Assembly (NCBI RefSeq): GCF_014472395.1
Contig: NZ_JACSZW010000001.1
Location: forward strand, 558,001 to 622,000
Direction: 5' to 3'
DNA from: Pedobacter sp. N36a
Lineage (GTDB): Bacteria; Bacteroidota; Bacteroidia; Sphingobacteriales; Sphingobacteriaceae
Length of the DNA stretch: 64,000 bases
The position numbers and the translations under genes are program-made. The notes beneath the pieces are model-generated. The model was not told the DNA's origin, searched no databases, and saw only the letters and a list, made by a program, of their open reading frames with translations. This document shows positions 31,527-38,827 of this stretch, piece by piece. Each line of letters opens with the position of its first letter. Position 1 is the stretch's first letter.

Positions 31527-34337
31527 ATGACGACATCTACCGCAAACAGAGCATTAATCATCAGCGCTATAACTTCATTAGTATTAAGTTTAACCGGGCC
31601 TAAAAGCGTTGCTCAGATCTTTAACTCCGAACAAAACCCGCTTAGTGTGAAATGGCGACAAATTAATGCCACCGGATTTCGGATTATTTATCCAATAGAG
31701 CTGGAGAAAGAAGCCCAGCGCATGTCGAACACCATTACCAAAATCTATCCTTATGTTGGGGCAAGCTTGGGCCAGCAAAAAGCCAGCATTCCGATTCTCT
31801 TACAAAACCGCGGAGTCATCGCAAACGGCTTTGTACAGCTGGCTCCAAAAAAATCCGAATTTTACACCACTCCTCCCCAGCAATTCGACAGTCAGGATTG
31901 GTTAAATAACCTCGCAGTACACGAACTTCGCCATGTGGCACAATACGATAAACTAACCGGTGGCGCCGCACATCCTTTTCCAGAAACTGTTTACTTTGCC
32001 TGGCTTGGTGTGAGCCTGCCGCTCTGGTATTTTGAAGGAGATGCAGTAAGCACAGAGACCTCGCTCACCAATGCCGGTAGGGGAAGAATTCCAAGCTGGA
32101 TCATGCCCTACAGAACACAGCTGCTGGAAGGAAAAAACTATTCCTATACCAAATCCAACTTTGCTTCGGAAAAAGACCTGACCCCTGGATATTACCAGCT
32201 GGGTTATACACTGGCTTCCTCAATTCGGGCATCTGCCGGAGAATTTGTGTTCGACAGTGTCCTTACCGACATCAAACATCGCCCGGTTCGCCTCTACCCC
32301 TTCTCTAAAAGTCTGAAGAAATTTAGTGGAAAAGGAACCACCGAATGGTTTCATGCCAGTACCGAAAAATTGCGGGAAGAATGGACAGCGCAAGCCCATA
32401 AAACACCCTCCAAAGACTACGCTCCTCTAAACGGAAAACCGAATTATGCCACCAGCTATTTTATGCCGGTAAAGATCAACGATCAGCAAGTGCTCGCTTT
32501 GAAACAAAGTAAAGGAGAAACCCCTCATTTTGTGCTCATTGGGCCGGATAAAAAAGAAAAAAGATTGCTTTCTATTGCCGTACAGGAACAGCCATGGTTC
32601 AGCTATGCGAACGGTGTAGTGGTTTGGGATGAAATCAGATACGACCCCAGATACAGACAGCGCAATTACAGCGTGATCAATACTTACGACTTAAAGAGCG
32701 GCCGCAGTCATAAACTCAGCTCCCGAAGCCGGCTCTTCTCTCCTTCCCTTTCGGCGGATGGCAAGAAAGTAGTCGTGGTGAGGTACGACTTAAGTAACCA
32801 AAGCAACCTACTCGAAATGGATGCGGTAACCGGAGCTATCCTCCACACCTATCCAAATCCGCAAAACCTGATCCTGCAAACCCCAGCCTACAGTCCAGAT
32901 GGCAGCACGATTGCTTTTATTGCGGTGACCGAGCAAGGCAAATCTCTTCAGCAAATGGACCGCACTGGAAAAACGGAAGTTTTAATCCCCCCAACACAGC
33001 AGCAGTTGAGCAGACCTGTTTACTTTTCCAAAGGAATCGCATTTAACGCACACTATAACGGAATTGACAACATTTACTTTATAGAACCCGAAACCAAAAA
33101 GATAAGCGCGCTGAGTGCCGCTAAATACGGTGCATTTAATCCTGCTTTTTCTGCCAATGAAAAATCCATGGTTTTCAACAATTATGGAATTGCAGGTTAC
33201 AATGTGGCAGAAACGGAGATACAGCCAGAAGCCCCTGGAGAAAATCACTTTGTTTTTCTTGGAGCAGCCGCTGTAAAACAGGAAAATACAGGTAGTGTTT
33301 TTGCAGACATCCCCGATAGTACTTATACTTCCAAGTCTTATGGCGGATTAAAAAACCTGTTTCAGGTACACAGTATCAATCCGATAATTGAAGATGAATA
33401 TCGCGGTGGCTTACAAATCAACTCCGATAACCTCCTCAACACCATGAACGTCTTTGCAGGCGTCAATTATTTCCGGGACCTGGGACGGTTTGAATACAAT
33501 GCCGGATTTACCTATAGAGGTTTTTATCCGATATTGAGTACTACCTACCGCAACAGACCAAGGCGTGCTTTTTACAGCAGCAATAAAGGAATTCAACAAG
33601 GTGATTGGCGTGAAAATGACGTTCGCTTAGCCGCGACCTTGCCTATCAGCCTGAACGCTTTGGATGATTTTTACAACTTCTCCTTCACAACGGCTACCAG
33701 CTATACCAAAAGGTATCAGCCTGAAAATATGCCTGATAACTACATCAGCACCCTTAAATTCCCATTGGAGTACAGCGTTAGCTTTACGCACAGCATCCGG
33801 CAATCAGAAAGGGACATCGCCCCGAAATGGGCCCAGGTGCTGCGATTCAGCTATCTCCACCAGCCTTTTGACCCACAGTTGTCCGGTGATATTTTTGCGG
33901 CAGAAAGTTTCTTTTATTTTCCCGGACTCGCTAGAAACCACTCTTTTCTGGCCAATTTCAGCTATCAGCGCAGCTTTGGTGTGAGGAAATATGATCAGCA
34001 GATCAATACAGTATACGGATACAATAACATTCCAGCACTTAATATTCTCAAAAACACCTTACTGCTCAACTACCGCTTCCCAATTGTGTTTCCTGATGCG
34101 GAAATCGGTCCTTTGGCCTATATCAGAAACCTTCGTGGCGGCGTATTTTGTCACTACGAAAACCTTGGAGAAGATACAAATATTGGTCAGCCTAAAACTT
34201 TTGGCTTCGAATTGCGTAGTAGTATGAACTTACTGCGCTATCAACCTGTAGTAGACGTAGGCGGCAGGATCGTTTTTGTGAACAAAATGTATCACCAAAA
34301 TCCTATCTTAGAATTACTTTTAAATTATAGCTTTTAA
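31527..34337 (+). CDS. Secreted HExxH metalloprotease-like / beta-propeller / outer-membrane barrel protein
   Basis: 936 residues. A signal peptide (to about residue 30) is followed by a domain with VHELRHVAQYD, a HExxH zinc site at His132-Glu133-His136, and WYFEGDAVSTE, whose Glu170 could be the third ligand of a gluzincin. Residues about 290-560 contain repeated strands of TolB/WD40-like type (LSPSLSADGKKVV, PAYSPDGSTIAF). The last about 300 residues alternate aromatic strands and end in LLLNYSF with terminal Phe, as in outer-membrane barrels. Peptidase activity is inferred only from the motif. It is followed four bases later by the LapA-like gene. Confidence 0.75.
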   Translation: MTTSTANRALIISAITSLVLSLTGPKSVAQIFNSEQNPLSVKWRQINATGFRIIYPIELEKEAQRMSNTITKIYPYVGASLGQQKASIPILLQNRGVIANGFVQLAPKKSEFYTTPPQQFDSQDWLNNLAVHELRHVAQYDKLTGGAAHPFPETVYFAWLGVSLPLWYFEGDAVSTETSLTNAGRGRIPSWIMPYRTQLLEGKNYSYTKSNFASEKDLTPGYYQLGYTLASSIRASAGEFVFDSVLTDIKHRPVRLYPFSKSLKKFSGKGTTEWFHASTEKLREEWTAQAHKTPSKDYAPLNGKPNYATSYFMPVKINDQQVLALKQSKGETPHFVLIGPDKKEKRLLSIAVQEQPWFSYANGVVVWDEIRYDPRYRQRNYSVINTYDLKSGRSHKLSSRSRLFSPSLSADGKKVVVVRYDLSNQSNLLEMDAVTGAILHTYPNPQNLILQTPAYSPDGSTIAFIAVTEQGKSLQQMDRTGKTEVLIPPTQQQLSRPVYFSKGIAFNAHYNGIDNIYFIEPETKKISALSAAKYGAFNPAFSANEKSMVFNNYGIAGYNVAETEIQPEAPGENHFVFLGAAAVKQENTGSVFADIPDSTYTSKSYGGLKNLFQVHSINPIIEDEYRGGLQINSDNLLNTMNVFAGVNYFRDLGRFEYNAGFTYRGFYPILSTTYRNRPRRAFYSSNKGIQQGDWRENDVRLAATLPISLNALDDFYNFSFTTATSYTKRYQPENMPDNYISTLKFPLEYSVSFTHSIRQSERDIAPKWAQVLRFSYLHQPFDPQLSGDIFAAESFFYFPGLARNHSFLANFSYQRSFGVRKYDQQINTVYGYNNIPALNILKNTLLLNYRFPIVFPDAEIGPLAYIRNLRGGVFCHYENLGEDTNIGQPKTFGFELRSSMNLLRYQPVVDVGGRIVFVNKMYHQNPILELLLNYSF

Positions 34338-34340
34338 CAC

Positions 34341-34619
34341 ATGCGTACTAAAACCATTTTCATCATCATCTTTACCGTCCTTATCACTGTCTTTTTAATG
34401 ATCAACACCGATAAGGTAAAGTTCGATTTCATTTTTGGAGAGGCAGATGTTTCTAAACTATTAGTGATTGGCGTCTGTACTTTTATTGGCTTTATACTGG
34501 GTTATATGGCTGGGCGACCAAAAGTGACCATCAGTACTTATGATAAAGAAAGTCCCCAGGAAGCTCCTGAGGACCGTAAAAAATCGATCAGCGATGAGGA
34601 TCGCGATTATATTAGCTAA
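34341..34619 (+). CDS. LapA-like (DUF1049) small membrane protein
   Basis: 92 residues: two membrane helices (about 6-22 and 38-60) ending in GYMAGRPK, then a charged cytosolic tail. It fits the LapA/DUF1049 family, linked to lipopolysaccharide assembly in Gammaproteobacteria. The 3' end overlaps the convergent sulfhydrylase gene by 8 bases, with no terminator visible between them. Confidence 0.75.
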   Translation: MRTKTIFIIIFTVLITVFLMINTDKVKFDFIFGEADVSKLLVIGVCTFIGFILGYMAGRPKVTISTYDKESPQEAPEDRKKSISDEDRDYIS

Positions 34620-35790
34620 GTGCCTGTTTGATATCCCCAAGGATGTCGTTGATGTGCTCCAGGCCAATTGACAAACGAACAGATCCTTGTTCAATACCCA
34701 CCTCTAACCTTTGCTCTTCCGTTAATTTGGAGTGAGTACTGGTTGCAGGGTGTGTCGCGATAGACCTGGTATCTCCAAGATTTGCAGAGATCGAGAACAT
34801 CTTTAGTTTGTCCATGAATTTACCTGCTGCTGCTGCGCCACCTTCAATGACCAGGGTCACGATACCACCACCTTGTTTCATCTGCTTTTTAGCAATGTCA
34901 TATTGAGGGTGAGAAGGCAGGAAAGGATACCTCACTTTTTTAATGCGGGGATGACTTTCTAAGAATTCTGCTACTTTCAAGGCATTTTCACAATGTCTGT
35001 CCATACGAACAGCCAGGGTTTCTAAACTTTTCGACAGCAACCAGGCATTGAAGGGCGACATGGCCGGCCCACTGTGTCTGGCGAAAGCTTCAATTTCTCC
35101 AATCAGTTCATGAGAACCTAAAATCACACCACCTAATGTACGACCTTGTCCGTCGATAAATTTAGTGGCCGAATGGATAGAGATGTCTGCACCCAATTTA
35201 ATTGGCTGTTGCAGATATGGGGTAGCAAAACAGTTGTCTACCACCAATAATACACCATGTTTTTTTGCCAGTTTCGCCAACCATTCCAAGTCGATAATAT
35301 CGATTCCAGGGTTAGAAGGCGTTTCTACAAAAATCATTTTTGTATTCGGTTGGATGCCCTGCTCCATTTGTTCTGGTTTATCCAGATCCGCATAAGTATA
35401 GGTAATCCCCCATTTTGGGAAAATATTATTCAGCAGCTGGTGCGTAGATCCAAAAACAGATCTGCTGGCCAGTACGTGATCGCCGGATTTTAAAAAGGCA
35501 GCAAAAGTAGTAAAGATCGCAGCCATACCCGTTGCGGTTACCCATCCTGATTCTGCACCTTCTAAAACGGCCATTTTATCAATTAATTCAGAAGTATTCG
35601 GATTGGCGTAACGGCTGTAAACGTTGCCTTCCTTCTCATTTGCAAACAAAGCGCGCATTTCTTCTGAATCGTCAAATTTGTAACTTGAAGTCAGGTACAA
35701 GGGCACAGAATGCTCTTTAAAATGGGTTCTCTCGGCTTGTAAGCGTATGGCCAGGGTCTCGAAATTCTCTTCTTGATTCTCTTCTTGCAT
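34612..35790 (-). CDS. O-succinylhomoserine sulfhydrylase / cystathionine gamma-synthase family enzyme
   Basis: 392 residues from the ATG at 35790 (MQEENQEENF); a start at 35889 adds residues unlike the family. A fold-type I PLP enzyme with SRYANPNTSELIDKMAVLEGAE (in part), VETPSNPG, VDNCFATPY and the PLP Lys in HSATKFIDGQGRTLGG. The GQGR after the Lys favours the MetZ branch, which makes homocysteine from O-succinylhomoserine and sulfide. Gamma-synthase or methionine gamma-lyase cannot be excluded. Four bases downstream of the OsmC gene, likely co-transcribed with it. Confidence 0.87.
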   Translation of the reverse strand: MQEENQEENFETLAIRLQAERTHFKEHSVPLYLTSSYKFDDSEEMRALFANEKEGNVYSRYANPNTSELIDKMAVLEGAESGWVTATGMAAIFTTFAAFLKSGDHVLASRSVFGSTHQLLNNIFPKWGITYTYADLDKPEQMEQGIQPNTKMIFVETPSNPGIDIIDLEWLAKLAKKHGVLLVVDNCFATPYLQQPIKLGADISIHSATKFIDGQGRTLGGVILGSHELIGEIEAFARHSGPAMSPFNAWLLSKSLETLAVRMDRHCENALKVAEFLESHPRIKKVRYPFLPSHPQYDIAKKQMKQGGGIVTLVIEGGAAAAGKFMDKLKMFSISANLGDTRSIATHPATSTHSKLTEEQRLEVGIEQGSVRLSIGLEHINDILGDIKQALS

Positions 35791-35794
35791 TTTG

Positions 35795-36211
35795 TTATTG
35801 ATAAATAGTATATGTAAAGTTGATGGTTGCTGATCTTCCCAAAATATTGGATACCGAACAGTATTTATCGAAAGTAAGGGCCAGCGCACGTTCTACTTTT
35901 CGCACGTTTAAAGGACCATATAGATCGAAATGAATATTGATCACGTCAAATATCGGAGGCATTTCTTCCGTTTTTCTGGAAGCCTTGATTTTGATTTTTA
36001 CATCATTCAATGGTTCTTTTTGTTTAGTGAGGACATTGACCATATCAATTCCGCTGCATCCGCCAAGGCCAATCAGCAGCATTTCCATTGGGCGGAAACC
36101 TTTTCCCTCACCACCGATTTCCGGCTTTGCATCCAATTCTACCTTAAAACCGGTAGAATTTTCCGCTTCAAAATTAAATTTATCGTTTTTTCTTATCAGG
36201 TTGATTTCCAT
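35795..36211 (-). CDS. OsmC-family protein
   Basis: 138 residues. GFRPMEMLLIGLGGCSGIDMVNVL has the first redox Cys, and CSVSNILGRSATI near the C terminus holds the second, the two-Cys peroxidase pattern of OsmC/Ohr. Such proteins reduce organic hydroperoxides, though many members have other roles. It lies between ispE and the sulfhydrylase, with gaps of a few bases on each side, so the three form an operon. Confidence 0.85.
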   Translation of the reverse strand: MEINLIRKNDKFNFEAENSTGFKVELDAKPEIGGEGKGFRPMEMLLIGLGGCSGIDMVNVLTKQKEPLNDVKIKIKASRKTEEMPPIFDVINIHFDLYGPLNVRKVERALALTFDKYCSVSNILGRSATINFTYTIYQ

Positions 36212-36217
36212 AATTCA

Positions 36218-37021
36218 CTAAACGTTATAAAATACTTTATTGGTTCTTTCGAGTTCAAGAAGTTGCACTGGTGCTTCAAATATTGCGTAAACCGCAGATC
36301 CGCTGCCACTCATCGAAGCGTAGATTGCGCCTTGCTGGTAAAGGCTCGCTTTGATGGCTTCAATTTCGGGGTACTTCAAAAACACAGAAGCCTCGAAATC
36401 ATTTTTCAGATTCGCTTTCCAATCCCTCAAAGGCAAATGTATTAAATCTTTTACCGATGTCCCAGTATCAGCTACCATTATTCCTGCATAAGCATCGGCA
36501 GTAGAGACATGAATATCCGGCTTCACCAGAACAAGAAAATAGGCAGACAGATCTACCTGAATATCAGTAAATTCATCACCTTTCCCTTCGGCATATCGAG
36601 GTTCATTTTGAATGAAAAAGGCACAATCAGCACCAAGCTGCCTGGCATAACCCTCCAATTGCGGAATAGAAAGTCCCAATTTGAATTTATCATTCAGCAG
36701 TTTCAGGATAAAAGCGCCATCGGCAGAGCCACCACCCAAGCCTGCTCCTACGGGAATATTTTTTAATAGACAAATGTGCTGCGGAGGAAGGTCAAAGTCC
36801 TGTTTCAGCAGCTGATACGCTTTCAGACAAATATTGTCTGCGGTGGCACCTGGGACCTCAATTCCTTCGATCGTACAGCTCAAAACGTCTGCATCAAGGC
36901 ATTCAACTACGTCGTAAAGCTTTACCGGATAAAATACGGTTTCAATATTATGATAGCCATCGGCACGTTTCCCGGTGATCTGTAACCCAAGGTTAATTTT
37001 AGCATTCGCAAAGGCAAGCAT
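36218..37021 (-). CDS. ispE: 4-diphosphocytidyl-2-C-methyl-D-erythritol kinase
   Basis: 267 residues. GHMP-kinase motifs: LAFANAKINLGLQ at the N terminus, the ATP-binding loop NIPVGAGLGGGSADGA and the C-terminal ASMSGSGSAVYAIF. The enzyme phosphorylates CDP-ME in the MEP route to isoprenoids. First gene of the ispE-osmC-sulfhydrylase run. The upstream region holds an inverted repeat and the thyA promoter. Confidence 0.95.
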   Translation of the reverse strand: MLAFANAKINLGLQITGKRADGYHNIETVFYPVKLYDVVECLDADVLSCTIEGIEVPGATADNICLKAYQLLKQDFDLPPQHICLLKNIPVGAGLGGGSADGAFILKLLNDKFKLGLSIPQLEGYARQLGADCAFFIQNEPRYAEGKGDEFTDIQVDLSAYFLVLVKPDIHVSTADAYAGIMVADTGTSVKDLIHLPLRDWKANLKNDFEASVFLKYPEIEAIKASLYQQGAIYASMSGSGSAVYAIFEAPVQLLELERTNKVFYNV

Positions 37022-37144
37022 CGATTATGATTTTATAAGGCAAACTTACAAAATCAAATTTCTCCTTTGGACAAGTACTTATGAAAATGAGAATTTTTCC
37101 AGAAAAAAAATGAACTATTAGCCAGGTAGTGGTCTGGAAGTGTT

Positions 37145-37274
37145 CGGGAAGAGAAGGGCATTGGTGTAGAGAGGAGAAGGGCTTCCGATAGGGTCCAGGT
37201 CTTGCCTTAGGTTCTGCTATCCAAATCCCTTCCCAGCCCCTTCCTCCGGCTAAAAGAAAGCAGATCTCTTCCCG
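37145..37274. repeat. 130-bp imperfect inverted-repeat element
   Basis: Perfect 10-base terminal arms CGGGAAGAGA (37145-37154) and TCTCTTCCCG (37265-37274). Inside them the two halves remain partly complementary (GGAGAAGGGCTTC against GAAGGGGCTGG.., GATAG against CTATC). It is richer in G and C than its surroundings and carries no convincing gene. Size and ends fit a decayed MITE or an intergenic palindromic repeat. The 37022-37437 gap is otherwise empty apart from the thyA promoter. Confidence 0.5.
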
Positions 37275-37310
37275 ACTACAACTACAGCGCATTCCCTGAA
37301 GAATAATTCC

Positions 37311-37318
37311 TACTTTTG
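37311..37318 (+). promoter_or_regulatory. -7 element upstream of thyA
   Basis: TACTTTTG, about 120 nt before the ATG at 37438. The longer frame starting at the GTG at 37321 would be mostly leader. No TTG at standard spacing. Confidence 0.45.
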
Positions 37319-37437
37319 CAGTGGCTGATCATAAAACGGGAAAAGTAATCCAATCCTTTCCTAAAAAAATCCTGCGAAAAACTGTAAAAATACTATCTTG
37401 CAGGAGTCGCAGGCCGAAAAAAGAAGCTTGCCAACAG

Positions 37438-38232
37438 ATGAAACAATATTTAGATTTAATGCAGCACGTGCTGGATCATGGCACACAAAAACATGACCGT
37501 ACCGGAACAGGAACCATCAGTGTTTTTGGTTACCAGATGAGGTTTAACCTTCAGGAGGGCTTTCCTATGGTGACGACCAAGAAATTACACCTAAAATCCA
37601 TCATTCATGAACTGATCTGGTTTTTAAGCGGAGATACCAATATCAAATATCTGAAAGATAATGGCGTGAAAATCTGGGACGAATGGGCGGATGCCGATGG
37701 CAACCTTGGCCCTGTTTATGGTTCGCAATGGCGTTCATGGCCAACACCTGATGGCCGTAAGATCGACCAGATCAGCCAAATTATCAACACTATAAAAAAC
37801 AACCCGGATTCTAGAAGGATTATCGTATCCGCATGGAATGTGGCGGATATCGATGAAATGGCTTTACCACCTTGCCATGCCTTTTTCCAGTTTTATGTGG
37901 CAGATGGTAAACTCAGCTGTCAATTGTACCAAAGAAGTGCAGATATCTTTTTGGGAGTTCCGTTTAATATCGCATCTTACGCCTTGTTGACCATGATGGT
38001 TGCCCAGGTATGTGGATTGGAATACGGAGATTTTATTCATACACTTGGTGATGCCCATTTATACAATAACCATATAGACCAGGCCAGACTGCAATTGAGC
38101 AGGGAGCCAAAAAAATTACCGCTCATGAAGATTAACCCAGAGGTCAAAGACCTGATGGATTTTAAATTTGAAGATTTTAACCTGGAGGGTTACGAACCAC
38201 ATCCTCACATTAAAGGAGCTGTGGCCGTATGA
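37438..38232 (+). CDS. thyA: Thymidylate synthase
   Basis: 264 residues, exactly the E. coli ThyA length from this [23 protein letters not shown] (in part), [11 protein letters not shown], the nucleophile Cys in [12 protein letters not shown] and the [17 protein letters not shown] region are complete. It methylates dUMP with methylene-THF and produces DHF, which the next gene product reduces. Coupled to folA by a four-base overlap. Confidence 0.97.
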   Translation: MKQYLDLMQHVLDHGTQKHDRTGTGTISVFGYQMRFNLQEGFPMVTTKKLHLKSIIHELIWFLSGDTNIKYLKDNGVKIWDEWADADGNLGPVYGSQWRSWPTPDGRKIDQISQIINTIKNNPDSRRIIVSAWNVADIDEMALPPCHAFFQFYVADGKLSCQLYQRSADIFLGVPFNIASYALLTMMVAQVCGLEYGDFIHTLGDAHLYNNHIDQARLQLSREPKKLPLMKINPEVKDLMDFKFEDFNLEGYEPHPHIKGAVAV

Positions 38233-38714
38233 TCGTTTCCATTGTAGTCGCCATTGCCGAAGATAATGCCATCGGTAAAGACAACCAATTGTTATGGCAC
38301 CTGCCAGCAGACTTAAAACATTTTAAAGACATTACCAGTGGACATACCATCATCATGGGCAGAAAAACCTATGATTCTATCGGCAGGCCACTTCCCAACA
38401 GACGTAATATTGTGATTACCAGAAATACCGGATTGGAGCTTCCGGGAACAGAAATCACCAATAGTTTGGATGAAGCGCTGGCGCTTTGCGAAGGTACAGA
38501 GGAGGTATTCATTATCGGCGGCGCCGAACTTTACAAGCATGCTTTAGCCGCTACAAACCGGATTTACCTGACCAGAGTGCATCAAACCTACGAAGCAGAC
38601 ACTTTCTTTCCAGAAATTGATCTGGAGGAATGGAACGAACTCAGCAAGGAAAAGCATCTTCCAGATGAGAAAAACAAGGTCGCTTATACGTTTTCAACAC
38701 TTGAACGCAAATAG
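38229..38714 (+). CDS. folA: Dihydrofolate reductase
   Basis: 161 residues. [28 protein letters not shown] (in part), [27 protein letters not shown] and [15 protein letters not shown] are classical DHFR, with Glu/Asp27 equivalent in the PADLKHF stretch. It regenerates THF after thymidylate synthesis. The ATG overlaps the thyA stop (ATGA), so the two are translated together. Confidence 0.97.
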   Translation: MIVSIVVAIAEDNAIGKDNQLLWHLPADLKHFKDITSGHTIIMGRKTYDSIGRPLPNRRNIVITRNTGLELPGTEITNSLDEALALCEGTEEVFIIGGAELYKHALAATNRIYLTRVHQTYEADTFFPEIDLEEWNELSKEKHLPDEKNKVAYTFSTLERK

Positions 38715-38768
38715 TTAAGCGCCCATAATAAAAAATTGAGAAGGTAGTCTATTATTTAAAAAAATAAT

Positions 38769-38776
38769 TAGATTTG
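38769..38776 (+). promoter_or_regulatory. -7 element upstream of secDF
   Basis: TAGATTTG, 51 nt before the secDF ATG; no TTG at 19-21 nt. It is the only clear consensus match in the 113-bp gap. Confidence 0.4.
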
Positions 38777-38827
38777 CCGACTTGTTAAAAAAATATATAG
38801 CTTATATAGACTAATAATTACAAACAA

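Noticed and set aside
36999..37292. 97-codon minus-strand frame upstream of ispE
   Set aside because: It overlaps the ispE start, its product (CSCSREE, GRGWEG) has no protein-like pattern, and it runs through the inverted-repeat element.
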